NCBI GenBank assembly: GCA_025766275.1
Contig: JAFKAC010000037.1
Location: 124,001 to 188,000 of the forward strand
DNA length: 64,000 nucleotides
Source: Lactarius indigo
Lineage: Eukaryota > Basidiomycota > Agaricomycetes > Russulales > Russulaceae
Reading direction: 5' to 3'
Of the stretch, positions 1 through 11,119 are shown piece by piece; position 1 is the first letter of the stretch; every line of letters begins with the position of its first letter. Under the pieces are notes generated by a model that worked only from the letters and a program-made list of their open reading frames with translations, ran no database searches and was not told the DNA's origin. Made by a program: the position numbers and the translations under genes.

Positions 1-1560
1 ACGTATGCGCAAATCCGGAAGACCCCTACAGCCGACGCTGATGGTGCCATCCACGACTCTGACCAACTCACCGAAGAGCTCCGGCGCAACCCAGCATTTG
101 CGGACGCATGCTTCTGCATTCCCCCTCACTGGCAGGCTAACCCACATAATCTCCCCAACTACACCCACTCGACGGTTAAGGTAGCATATGTGGATGAAGA
201 CGGCGCAATCGCTAAACAAGTCAAGCGCGACGGTCTGTTCATGTTCAGCGAACCAGTCCAGCTCATCATCACTGGGGACAACCCCACACTTGTCATGTGT
301 GGGCGTTGCCATAAGATAGGACATGCCACTGACACTGCCGCATGCCAAGTACCCCGCAATTCAATTATTTGCCATATCTGTGGCGGCTCCCATCCCGCCA
401 ACCAACACTCCTTCCATTGCCCCCGATCTCACGAGCACAAAGAAGCAGGCAAATGCTACTGCCGGTTCCCTTGTCTCAATTGCAAAGCGCCCACGCATAA
501 CGCGCGCTCCATGCAATGCCCCGCCAAACGCTCCTTCTCTCCCCCAATGCTCGCAACTATTTCCGACACCCCTGCTGCCCCCTCTGGCCCCTCTGTCAAG
601 GGAAAAGAGAAGGCTACAGTACCCCCGGCTACGGGCCCTTCGGGCACGACAGCGTCTGCAGGTACTGAGCCCCAGGCAAGGGTCGACGACCCAGACCAAA
701 ACCCATTTACGCCAGTCACTAAGAAGAAAAACCGCAGACAACGCGGCGAAGTGGCAACACATAACACAAACGTCCCGGGTTCAGCCAACTTTACGGCCAA
801 CAAAGGACGTATCACCGCAAAAGTCCCTGCCCGCCCCCTCACTTCCACGTCAGCCCCCCCAGCCCCTCATACAGCAGGCGGCGCCTTCCAACCCGCCCCG
901 AACGGCCTACCAGACTGGAAAACTGTGCCTGTCATCTTCGACCAACACCTTGCAACCGTCAAAGAAACCCAAGCAGCCTTTCGCTCCCTTATCCCACCAG
1001 CAGACTACGAAGAAGAACTTGAGATCCTGAACACTATCGACATCGAGTGGAACGGTAAAGGGGACGGTAAGTTCGTCGGCATTGATAGTGTCGAAGCCCA
1101 ACTGGCAGTCAAAGCCAACTTTCCTCTCCGCTCCTCCCACATTCGCGACCACTACCGCCTCCTCCACCCAGATAGAGACGCTGACAACGAAATCGAACTC
1201 ATAGCTGAGCAGTACAGAATGGATGAGAACACCCCCACGCCTCTCACGGCGCGCTTGTACCTCCTCCACTCCATCCCAAGGGAACAGCGCTTTGCCTTCG
1301 CTGATGAAGTTTTTGTCCCAGAACCCACACAACAGGAACTAACCCGTCAGAAAGAGCTTAAAACGAAGCTCATCGACGTCCTCTTTCTACTCTTCGGGAA
1401 AGACACTGTGGTCTCCCTGGCCATCCATGACTTCCTCGTAAACGCAATTGACTTCCGCTATTTCACAGCCCTCCCCTCCCAACAAGAACAATGGAGAGTC
1501 GTCGAGACGATCCTCTCATCCTTCAACGACATCAGCGCTAACCCTCTTAACACCGTTTAA
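1..1560 (+). CDS. LINE ORF1, gag-like protein with CCHC zinc knuckles (5' partial)
   Basis: The frame is open from base 1 and ends with TAA at 1558-1560, so the start codon lies outside the window; the first internal ATG is at 190. Three cysteine-histidine knuckles follow one another. The first begins CGRCHKIGH and has spacing C-x2-C-x4-H-x6-C; the second begins CHICGGSH; the third begins CLNCKAPTH and repeats the first spacing. After them comes a long Pro/Ser/Thr/Ala-rich linker and then a more globular acidic C-terminal region. Such ORF1 proteins bind the element RNA and accompany it to the target. ORF2 starts two bases after this stop codon, which suggests translation by termination and re-initiation. 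No frameshift is seen. Confidence 0.9.
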   Translation, partial: TYAQIRKTPTADADGAIHDSDQLTEELRRNPAFADACFCIPPHWQANPHNLPNYTHSTVKVAYVDEDGAIAKQVKRDGLFMFSEPVQLIITGDNPTLVMCGRCHKIGHATDTAACQVPRNSIICHICGGSHPANQHSFHCPRSHEHKEAGKCYCRFPCLNCKAPTHNARSMQCPAKRSFSPPMLATISDTPAAPSGPSVKGKEKATVPPATGPSGTTASAGTEPQARVDDPDQNPFTPVTKKKNRRQRGEVATHNTNVPGSANFTANKGRITAKVPARPLTSTSAPPAPHTAGGAFQPAPNGLPDWKTVPVIFDQHLATVKETQAAFRSLIPPADYEEELEILNTIDIEWNGKGDGKFVGIDSVEAQLAVKANFPLRSSHIRDHYRLLHPDRDADNEIELIAEQYRMDENTPTPLTARLYLLHSIPREQRFAFADEVFVPEPTQQELTRQKELKTKLIDVLFLLFGKDTVVSLAIHDFLVNAIDFRYFTALPSQQEQWRVVETILSSFNDISANPLNTV

Positions 1561-1562
1561 AT

Positions 1563-4500
1563 ATGCATAGCACAACCATACTATCCGTCAACATGCGCCG
1601 TCGCAACACGGCAACCCACGCTATGCTACAGGAAGACACACAACACGACATCATATGTATACAAGAACCCTGGTTCAGTTCCATTGGTACCGCCCGCAAC
1701 GATCAATCGAAGAATGGGATCGACGTTCTAGGAGGGGCTAATAACCCCAAATGGAACCTCCATTACCCATACTTCTCCAACAACAAACGCACCAAAGTTA
1801 TGATTTATACCCGCAAGAACGACCGCCTTGCCTCGAAATACCGCCTGCACCCAGCACACATCATCCCACGCCTCGACCTCTGTCATCACCCCTCACTGAT
1901 GATCGTCGACGTATGTATAAACAAACACTCTTTCAGACTAATAAATTTCTACAACGACGTAGCTGACGCCTCAGCACTCCGATCCCTACTAGAATTAGAC
2001 ACTGACCCCACGTTCCCTACAGTATTGGTAGGCGACTTCAACCTACACGCCCCCCAGTGGTCGCCGCTGGGGTGGTCCCAATCCCCACAGTCACTTAAGC
2101 TACTACAATGGGCAGACACTAACCTTTTCACACTCGCCTCTCAACCTGGTGTCGTCACCAGACGGGGTCTACAGAGCGAACGCGAAAGCACGCTTGATCT
2201 CGTCTGGAAAAACAACGCCGCCACGTCCCTTACGTTTACCCCCCCAGTCGTTGACTGGGAAGCATCTATTGGTTCCGACCACGCCGGTATCCGTTTCACG
2301 TGGGTCATCTCCGGTACACATAGAGGGGATAAACAGTCCCCAAAACAATGCTTCTCACCTGTCTTTCAGTCGGAAGAGGACGAGAGACGGTGGCGAAACG
2401 ACATTATCTCTTGACTTCCTCCCCTGTGTGCTACTACTGACATACGCGAGCTTGAGAACGCCACCATCGATTTACAGAACGCCATCACATCCGCATGTCT
2501 CACCCATATGCGAATCAAAAAACCACAAACCGCCCGTGGCAACCCTTGGTGGGATCAAGAATGTCGCGAAGCATCCAAAGCGGTTGCCGACACCACCCAT
2601 GACTCAGAAGAACGGCGCAACAAAGTAGCTCAGCTCCGCAAGATCACCAAAGCGAAGAAGACCGCCTACTACAACAAGACCATATCAGAATCCCCAGTAT
2701 GGGAGGTGGCGAAGTGGAGACACGGCCGCAGAGTAGTGGGCATACCAGTGTTATCAGATACTGACGGCACTTTAAAGTTCTCTCAAAAAGAGATCGGCAG
2801 CATACTCGCCCGCAAGTTCTTTGTTGACGACCTCGGCGACGTGCAACCTAACCAGCCGGACGACCCACCACCAATCGCAACACGACCCTTCGATATCATA
2901 CACAAAGAAGAGGTCTCCCGACTCCTGAACAACTGCGACAACCACTCTGCACCCGGGGAATCCGGCGTATCATGGGTCATTCTTAAAATGGCTTGGAGCG
3001 CCATTGCTCAACATATCATTGCCCTCTTTAATGCCCTACTCACGTCACAGTATCACCCAACTGCCTGGAAGACAGCGGTAGTTGTGGTTATCCCGAAACC
3101 AGGAAAACCGAGCTACCTAGCTTCCAAGGCGTATCGCCCTATTTCGCTGATCGAATGTACCAGCAAACTGCTGGAGAAAGTAGTAGCCAAACGTATCACC
3201 TTCTGTGCTGACAAATATTCTCTCCTCCCCACCACGCAGTTCGGCACAAGGGCCTTCTCGTCTACACTAGACGCTGGATTAACCCTCATCCATGACGTAC
3301 AAGCTGCCCATCGACTCAATCGAAAATGCGCAGCCCTGTTATTTGACATTAAAGGCTTTTTCGATCATGTCCATAGTGGTCGACTGGTAGCAACGCTCAA
3401 GAACCTTGGCTTTCCCCCCCAGATCTATGGCTGGGTTCAATCCTTCCTCAATAACCGCCGTGTCAAGATGTCCTTCAACAGCAAAATGGACGACGCACGC
3501 CCCCAACCCATCGGCACACCTCAAGGCTCACCCATCTCCCCAATCCTTTCTGCCATATACACGTCGACCCTCCTCAAACTAGTCCCACCACCTACATCCC
3601 TCAACTCCACACTCGGCATGTATGTTGACGATGGTATGATTTTCGCGCATGGTGACACGTGGGACCAAGTCACCACGTCACTGCGTGACCGTTACAGAAT
3701 ATGCAAGGACTGGCTCCGCCGCTCGAACCTTGAGTGCGAACCAGATAAGACTGAGCTAATCTTCTTCCTTAAGCCCTGGTCCAGAAACCGACAACCGCCT
3801 CCCACAAAACTTTATCTCCCCGACCCCACTCACAACACTTACTATCCAGTAGCAGTGTCGGACAACATCCGATATCTTGGCTTTTTCATCAACCACAAAC
3901 TAGACTGGAACCCACACGTTGACACAATGTGCAATAGAGCAAGAGCATCGATTAAGTCGCTCCAGCTCTTAGGCAACTCTAGACGAGGCATCACCTCCGC
4001 CAACTGGAGGCTTCTCTTCAACGCCATCTGCCTCCCAGTCCTGTCATACGGCTGCCAACTCTGGATGACAAAGAAACGCAACAAAGGCCTCATACTCAAG
4101 GTACAAAAGGTGATAAATGATGGAGTAAGACTTGTGTCGGGCTCATTCCACACGGCCCCACGAGGCCCACTACATGAACTAACCCGCATTCTACCAGCCA
4201 AACAGTACCTCGAGAAACTAATGACCACTTCTTCCCTCAGACTGTTCCGTGTCCCCCGAACCTCCCAACTTCTAACCCGTCTCGGGGAGGAATGGGGAGG
4301 GGAGGTCCAGAACGGCCCGCACTCCAGCAATGGAGGGGTGGTGTGTAACAGCGCACTACGGGTTAGGTCTGGACGTACCCAACAGCACCCCACTGCCTTG
4401 GAGGTTCTCGCCAGCTTGGTTGACCCCATGTTAACCGAGCACGTCAACATCACAGCCGTTGCCCCCTGGGAGGTTCCCAACTGGGGTGGACACGTGAACT

Positions 4501-5555
4501 GTGAGGGCAAGGTTAACCCTAAGCCCCGGAAAGAGTGGACCAATCGGCTTTATAGCCGACCCACCTCAGACCGAATGGTTATCCGCGTGGTCTCTAAGAT
4601 CACTAACAAACATCGATACGACAACAAACACGTCGGGGCGGCGGCGATCCATGTCTCCCACGGAACGCGCCCCCCTGTCACCAAATCGTGGGTTATGGGT
4701 ACGGAGGTGGAAGACAACGACGTGGCCCTGTTTGGCCTGGCCAAGACAGCGGAGTTTATTTCAGCTGAGTGCTCACATGCGGCCCCAAAGACTATCTACA
4801 TACTATACCACAATGACTCCACACTCTCCCAAATCACCAACTTCCACGCCCTCGAAAACCAGCGCGAATTACTTACATGGCATCGCTCTCTCTCTTCCTT
4901 CTTCTCGCAGCCCAGGGACACGAGGATTACCCTCGTGTGGTCGCCCGTTGACCGGAAGAGAGCTCCCAATTCCGACGCCTACAAAGCAGTAGCAAGAGCA
5001 TGCAGTACGGCCTCCCCTTCCGCCGCAAACCCTACCCACTCAGTAACATGGGTCAAAAAGAACCTACGTGGTGCCGCTTTCCGCTCCTGGGCCAAGGACT
5101 GGCAATCCTCCCTATCCACACTATCCACCCCACGAGCATACCATCACTCCATCGACACAACTCGCCCCCCCGACGGGCGCAATCACCCCCTATGGCTGGC
5201 CGCCATACCCCCCAAAAAGCCCAGTGAAGATTATGAGCCTATCCACCACCGAGCTCATGCCACTGCCATGCAATTAGCCACCCTTCACTCATTCACCTCC
5301 GACTACTCCCTTCGGCACAGGCCCGACCTCCCTATCGAGGCATCCATGTGCCACGCCTGCAACGTGCCGTATTCTTTCAACCACATCATATTCCAATGCC
5401 TGCTGTATACACGTCATTGTACAAGGGCTTTCGACTTCTACATCAACCGTGCTACACCCCTCCGGCTCTTCTACGTGCTGGAACACCAGCTATGCCTCTT
5501 CCTCCAGTACTCAAAAGCTGCTTCGGCACCCCGGCGTCCTATAGAACCAGGATGA
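1563..5555 (+). pseudogene. LINE ORF2: endonuclease, reverse transcriptase, RNase H-like; one premature stop
   Basis: The N-terminal 283 codons form an exonuclease-endonuclease-phosphatase domain, with the QEPW, GDFNLH, LDLVW and SDH motifs that carry metal and catalytic residues. An in-frame TGA at 2412-2414 interrupts it. The same frame then continues without a break through ATG 2508 to the end. Reverse transcriptase blocks are clear: KPGKPSYLASKAYRPISL, LLFDIKGFFDHV, GTPQGSPISPIL and YVDD at 3621-3632. The C-terminal third has an RNase H-like stretch with NDST and a late D-A-x-x-A-A-A-like motif; its first acidic residue is not obvious. The protein closes with a C-x2-C-x7-H-x4-C finger typical of LINEs. 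Apart from the one stop the frame is intact over 1330 codons. Confidence 0.93.
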
Positions 5556-6079
5556 AGGAGCTCTCCGACCTCAACCTGCCACCCTGTGCCCAGCACAGCC
5601 CCGTAAGCGCTAACCTTTTTGTGTTCCGTCTCCTTTTAAGGAGCCTTGTGCTTTCGCTAATCAACTACCCACGCTTACTCTTTCCCGTGACCCGGCCCCC
5701 TCTACGTCTGAGGTGACCTTGTGTATATGCTACGGCATTTACTTGTATCCTTCTTGGCAACCGCAGCCGACATGTGAGCCCAGCTTACGTTTACTTGTAC
5801 CTATTTCCACTTCTCGTGTCGAAGACCGGCTTTGTATTACTATACTGCTCCGGAATATAAATTCATTCAAAAAAAAAAAAAAAAAAAAAAAATCCCACTC
5901 CAGAACACAGGGCACTGTGTCATAAGGACTAACGTCCGTAAACCTCACTCAGGCTTCCTAAGCTATATTTTGTCTAACCTACGTCAACACTCCCTCCTCT
6001 CTGACCAGGAGTCCTGCCACCACCAAACCGGAAACGTCATGTGGTCAAATTTCCTCGCCGACTTCAAATACTTACTACA

Positions 6080-6610
6080 CTAGTACTCGTAATGTCTAGT
6101 GAAGCCCTCAAACCATCCCCGTCGCCGCTTTGCACACAACACCGATGCGATTTCTCCATGTGTGTCGCTGGACGAAATCAGGATACTATCGGGATCTCGT
6201 CTTCCGCGGGCAATGCCGTGCCGTGGTCGATGTCTCACAGCGGACTCTCTCCTCGCGCCCACGCTTGGATGGCGGGCATCCACGCCATCGCAATATCAGG
6301 ATAGCGTGAGATGACTTCCAGTTTGAAGCCCCAGAGAATGTCCACGCCAACGCCCATTGGTCTGTCCATGTTGTCCCGGTAGACGCTAAGCCTCGCGGGT
6401 GCAAAGCTTGGGGTGGTCACAGAGGTAGATGCAGACGCAAACGCAGCGCAGCAGGGCGGAGGCTGGGAGCACGTTGTCCGCTGTGCGTGTGCGGAAGGAC
6501 AGCTCCAACGAGTCTTTCAGCCTGGTGACCTTTTCAGGCCAAATATGGGGAGGCATGCATCGGCCTGTGAAATTTTCGTGAAGCTCCGTCCTTAACGCAT
6601 CGAGTCAGAA
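6080..6610 (-). pseudogene. Unrecognised minus-strand exon remnant, paralogue of 21760-22070 and 61560-61860
   Basis: The minus strand has several short open stretches, for example a 61-codon piece reading through FKLEVISRYPDIAMAW and another ending in a Cys/Val-rich CVCVCIYL segment. The part near 6420-6600 aligns by eye with the sequence that follows copies B and D of the array genes. It is therefore the remnant of whatever minus-strand gene lies downstream of an array gene. Here it sits immediately left of array copy A, as if the next cassette to the left had been replaced when the LINE landed. I do not recognise the protein. Confidence 0.3.
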
Positions 6611-6675
6611 GAATGGGACTGGAGGATGTGGGCCAGTGAACGAACACCAAACGAGGCGCGGAGGGTCCTGTCCAG

Positions 6676-7725
6676 CTGGTGAGCGGCTGTGGTGACTCGG
6701 TGCATTTCGAGCCTGCTGACGATGGCTGTCCTCGGCTCTCCAGCATGTGAGTGGTTTCCAAAATTTCAAGCTTACCGGCAATAGCTGTCCTCGGCTGTCC
6801 AGTTGGTGAGTGGTTGTTGTGGCTCAGTACGTTTCAAGCTTAGTGATGATGGCCATCCTCGGCTGTCCATCATGTGAGCAGCTGCTGTGGCTCAGTGCAT
6901 TTCAAGCCTACCGACAACAGCTGTCCTCTGCTCTCCAGTCTGTGAGTGGCTGCCATGGCTCGGTGCTTTTCAAGCCTACTGATGACAGCCATCCTCCGCT
7001 CTCCAGAAAGTGAGTGGCTGCCATGGATCAATGCGTTTCAAGCCTACTAATGATGGCTGTCCCTGACTCTCCAGTTTGTAAGTGGCTGCGGTGTCTCGGG
7101 GCGTTTCAAGCCTACTGATGACGGTTGTCTTTGACCCCTAGTTGGTAAGTGGTTGCAGTGATTGGGGCCTTTCAAGCCTCCTCATCAGGCCTATACTCGG
7201 CTTTCCAGGAAGTGAGTAGTCGTTTCCTCGGCCTGTTTCTTCGCTTGTTGATCACGCTTGTCCTTGACCTTCCATTGATCCTACTCATTCCTGGCCCTCA
7301 AGCGCGTGCGTGCATGCACTTCATTCCAGCCTGTTAATTGTGTTTAGCTTTGGCTATCTTTGTAAGTGCTCCCCGTATGTTCACTCAACCAAGTATAAGG
7401 CAATGCAGGCTACGTCATTTTCCACCCTTCAAAATGTGTTATTTTCGTATCACAACCATCTTTCTCTGTCACTTATGATATTTATTTCTCTAGCTCACCC
7501 ACAAAAATCATCGTGATCTTCATTTGATCTTTGGTATTGCACTCTATCGTGTTTAGAGCATATTTAACCTCTGTGGAAGCTGCTATCATTATCGTCAAGC
7601 ATGCCATGTTCTTACGTCTCTCGGGCCTCTCAGCCGAATCCGCACTGACTCAGGCGGAGCTGGACTATCGAGAGGCGGATGTCGACTTGAAAATTCAGCG
7701 ACACCTTACGAGGTCTTCTCACTGA
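6676..7725 (+). pseudogene. Array gene copy A: nine codon-sized exons plus conserved 3' exons, no GTPase part
   Basis: Nine triplets lie between intron-like repeats: CTG 6676, CAT 6744, TTG 6803, CAT 6871, TCT 6939, AAA 7007, TTT 7075, TTG 7142 and GAA 7209. Spacing is 66 to 68 nt except for one 59-nt unit. The acceptor before 6871 is CAT instead of CAG. Downstream lie a CGC triplet at 7303, a 36-nt exon at 7400-7435 (AMQATSFSTLQN), a 40-nt exon at 7494-7533 and a final exon at 7582-7725 ending in TGA. The acceptor of the second tail triplet, TCCAG in the other copies, is lost here. No G-domain exons precede the array, so this is a 5'-truncated, decayed paralogue of genes B, C and D. Confidence 0.7.
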
Positions 7726-8799
7726 AAAGACTCTGTTGTGCTATCTGCACGCTTTATTATAGCTACGGATATTGGTTCTTTTTTACTCTTGCGTCTGTTA
7801 TGATAATATCTAGTCATGCTTCTGGGGCTATCTCAGTCCCCACCTCAGTCCTTGGATGAGCTTTTAGTGCCCGCTCAATCTTCTATCGAAACGCATGTGC
7901 ATAGAAAAGACCATTGGTTGAAACGGTTTTGGAAACCCGTATTTCCGCGCACGTCTTGAGGGTCACCACAAGGAAGGTTTAGTAGATGCTGTGGTCCAGC
8001 AATTGTGTAGTCAAGCGTATGATATATACGTCATTCGGTATTGTTGTTGTCGTTTCACCAAATCCGGTTTCTGTTCGTGAGATGGGAGAAGTCCATTACT
8101 ATGTATGATCAACGATCAACAAATGATTCGATTTTGGAGAGCTGTGAGGATAGACTTTCACTTCACTTTTCCTCTCCCCACCAACCGCCGGCAGTGACCA
8201 CTTGAAGTATGTTCCATAGCGGCTCTGCGGCGCATTGTACCGGAGAGAGGGTTATTGAGATCGTGCTCGAAGTCTCAGACCGCACAGAAGGTCATCATTG
8301 CTCCTAAGAACACTGGGCAACCCGATGGTGACAGAGTCAGTCTGGGGAGCGCGTCCGCCGTGCCCATCTGGAAGCCTGAGAGCATGTGGTCCGAGCCTGG
8401 AGACGTTTTTTTCTTTGGGCCGAAGCCGGCTCGCAGGCAAACCGAATGGGTGACCTGGGCTGACACTGGCAGAGACAATTCCACACTTACATTGAACGAC
8501 CCAGGGAGTCAGGGCCAAGCCGTAGAAACAAAAGTATCAGGAAGACTCGGGAGACCGGAGACTGGGGCTCGCACGTGCCGAATGCCCATTCTACTGATAT
8601 TGGATCTTCACCCACATCGGTAGCAGAGCGCATACTCAATCAGACCAGACCGGAAAATCTATGCACAGGGTATGTTACCAGAGGTATATAAATGGCGACA
8701 CGACGTGGATAGATAAAGCGATAAGTATGTTATGTACATCCAAAAGGCACGACCGCCCGGTGACTTGACCAGACTCATCAAATAAGACATCGCTGTCAC
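7726..8799. other. Intergenic, no supported gene
   Basis: The first part, to about 8000, still resembles the 3' flanks of array genes B and D. The rest has only short frames on both strands without a recognisable domain, including a 122-codon plus-strand frame at 8255-8623. I see no RNA gene or clear repeat. Confidence 0.5.
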
Positions 8800-10717
8800 C
8801 TATGACGAGGACGACGCTGCGCCCGACCCGCCGACGGCGGCACCCACGAGCCCGCCCAGCAAGTCGCGCCATCCACGGCGCACAGACACGCGCGTGCCGC
8901 CCGCATACTCCTCCGCAAGCCACTCAACGAAGCGCGCATCGAGACTGCTCAGCGGGCCCAGCGCGAGCGCGAGCAAGTCGCGCGGCGTCAGTTGCGCATC
9001 TGAGACAGTAGATGCAACGGACGGGAGGACGGTAGCGAGGCGAGAGAGGAGGAAGCGCGTCTGCGCGTGGAAGGTCTGCAGCAGCGCGAGCGTCGTGCGC
9101 GTCTGTCGGCTGCGCACCAGCACCGCGCCGTCCTCCTCGTCCTCCTCCTCGCTGGAGCCGTATTTCCCCGCGTCGTCGTCGTCGTGTGGGCGGTACGGTG
9201 TCCGGCGCCCTTCGATGCCGTCTCCGTGCGGACGGACATGCGCACGGCGCCCGGTCCCGGTCCACGACCATTGGTCGCGCGATCTACTGGAGCCATTGCC
9301 GTTGCCGCTGCCGTTTCTGCGCCAGAGGCCGGAGCAGAGCCTCGCGCAGACGACGCAGACGTCCTCGTATACGCCCCATGCGTCCGTCCATGCCCAAGCC
9401 GGGGCCGATGCGCGATGTGCGCGCGCGCGCGCGACGCCGTTCGTGTCTGCGTCCAGTTGGAGTATACGATCGAGCTCGGTCCACTGTCCAGGATTCAGTA
9501 GATGCACGACGTTGAGCACGGGGGAGGGAACGTACCAGTTTCACGTCGCTCCAGGTGAAGCGTATGGTGGAGAGGCGGTATGTCGGCCTGCGCGCGTACG
9601 ACTCCTTAGTCGCGAGCTGTAGGCCCGGGCGCGCGGTCGCTCGGCGCTCGGTAGGTGCATAGGAGGTCAGATCGACGACGAGGTCGTAGTACTGCGGCTT
9701 TTCGAGGAAGACCGCGTCGGTCGTGCATGCTATCCAGCCGCGGCCGGTACGCGACTCGCGCTCGAGCGTGTCGATGTCATGTAGCGTGACCATGCCGAGG
9801 ACGTTGATGCCCTCTTTGTGCTTTCCCTTCAACTCTAGGGTAGCGCCGTGCCCCTCGCCCTGGGTCGTGGGGGTCGTCTGGTCCTCGAAACACATATCCG
9901 CGGCTACTTGGCAGAGGAAGCACGCCGCTTCGACGGGCGGCTGCGTGTAGATGAGTATCCGCCGCCGACCGAGTACGTGCTTGTATAGCGTGAGCGAGGA
10001 GGGCCCCAGTACGCGCAGGAGGTGGGGGAGGTGCAGCGTCGGGGGCGTAAAGGGCTATCACGAATGAGCTGGGACGAAAAAAAACACTCCCTAAGCGTGC
10101 AAGAGCTCACCTCGTACCCATCGCCGCCGTCCTCGATCCCTCCATCGTCCATATCGAATTCGAGTTCCTCACTCCACCGATTCTACGCGCCTGCACCACC
10201 CAGGTCTTCGAGACGGGCCTTGCGCAGCTCGAAGAACCGCCGCGTGGGCGCCCAGACGTCCTGGCTGCTATCGCCCTGGGTAACAGAAGGATCGGAGTGG
10301 AGATCGCGCACGAGGGCTTTGAGGGCGGGGACGTGGCGCCATGGGCGTGGGCGCAGGGAACGCGCGAGGAGAATGCCGAGGGAGGAGAGACGGAAACCGC
10401 GCTGGCCTTGTTCGGATGTCGGGCGCCGTGAAAAGACGCATACACCGCGCAGGCCGTGCTTCGTGAAGTACTTAGAGCAAAGAGGTGAGGCGAGGGTAAA
10501 ATGGAGGGGGGAATGGAGACGTACACGACGTCCTCTTCTACGAGGTGGAGTCTGCTGGGCAGCGAGCTGAACTCGACGCCATCGAGTTGTAAGTCTGCGT
10601 GCGTTAACGAGCGCCGGGGATGTCTGAAAAGGAGAAAGTGGGTACCATCGCTGGCTTTGAGGGACCAGTCGAGGTCATTGCTCCGTGTGGGGTGGAAAGA
10701 GGCGTGAAAGATAGCGA
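8800..10717 (-). CDS. DENN-domain protein, LCHN/DUF2347-DUF4484 (Anr2-like) family; first exon unresolved
   Basis: The coding sequence runs leftwards in several exons. From about 10717 it reads VAIFHASFHPTR and WSLKASDG. It continues after an intron with YFTKHGLRGVCVF, then after another with LTLYKHVLGRRRILIYTQP, then a central block containing NVLGMVTLHDID, and after a last intron an Asp/Glu-rich C-terminal part ending at 8800. The u-DENN opening and the segment 'x-x-Y-K-x-x-L-x-x-R-R-I-L' match DENN-type Rab exchange proteins of the LCHN/Anr2 type, thought to act in membrane traffic. An in-frame TAG at 10183-10185 breaks the model and no short intron explains it well. The start is hidden, because the 5' end overlaps the divergent prefoldin gene. 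GC content is much higher than in neighbouring DNA. Confidence 0.65.
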
Positions 10718-10923
10718 CTGCGGATTATGGTCCGGTCAGCCCAATGCGCCAGCGGACATGTAAACTTTTGTACGTGCCTATGTCCTGTGGTGGGGCTTTT
10801 GTTGAGGCCGCCGCCGTCGCCGTCGCCGTCGACGTACGAGTTGGTGGGAGCGAAAATGATCGAACAGGAGAGTGGTGGCTGAATGGAGAAATAAATTGTC
10901 GCGTGGGCTGTATTACAACACTC

Positions 10924-11115
10924 ATGTCTGCAACAACCGCTCCCCAACAGATCAATGTCGCCGATCTGGAGCTTCCTCAGCTCGCAGAGGTGAAAAAGCA
11001 GCTCGAAGAAGTACGTTTTTCGTGTGTGTGTGTGCCCATAGCGAGTGGCTACATTGAAACCAATTTGCAGGAACTCTCACACCTAACCAACTCATTTTCG
11101 CAACTGAAACAAGCA
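10924..11115 (+). pseudogene. PFD5: Prefoldin subunit 5, 5' fragment cut at a duplication boundary
   Basis: ATG at 10924 opens an exon to 11010 that reads through LELPQLAEVKKQLEE. A GT-AG intron follows at 11011-11070. The second exon starts at 11071 with ELSHLTNSFSQLKQA. This is the N-terminal helix and hairpin start of prefoldin subunit 5, a small chaperone subunit that delivers actin and tubulin to the CCT chaperonin. Only about 44 codons of an expected 150 or so are present. From about 11117 the sequence becomes the duplicated block that also starts near 33510, so the gene is truncated by that rearrangement. No continuation was found in the window; an intact copy may exist elsewhere. Confidence 0.7.
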
Positions 11116-11119
11116 AGTG

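Larger units (their letters stand above)
1..5892 (+). mobile_element. Non-LTR retrotransposon (LINE, Tad/jockey-like), 5' end outside window
   Basis: This is a LINE with two consecutive reading frames, a 3' untranslated region of about 310 nt and a terminal run of 24 A at 5869-5892. ORF1 is a zinc-knuckle nucleic-acid-binding protein. ORF2 carries an apurinic-type endonuclease, a reverse transcriptase and a degenerate RNase H, the usual layout of fungal Tad-group and jockey-like elements. The left end lies outside the window, so the target-site duplication cannot be read. One in-frame TGA inside ORF2 is the only obvious lesion, which suggests a fairly recent insertion. The family is certain; the exact clade is not. 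Confidence 0.95.

Noticed and set aside
361..848. Minus-strand frames inside LINE ORF1 and ORF2
   Set aside because: They overlap strongly supported plus-strand domains and have no features of their own.
9419..9432. GC dinucleotide run as a Z-DNA or regulatory element
   Set aside because: It is short and lies inside the DENN-type coding sequence, where it encodes alternating Ala/Arg residues. Nothing else supports a regulatory role.
8802..9622. Several GC-rich plus-strand frames of 70-240 codons opposite the DENN-type gene
   Set aside because: They are antisense shadows of a high-GC coding region. The minus strand shows recognisable DENN motifs and spliced joins, and the plus-strand products are Arg/Ser-rich without a domain.
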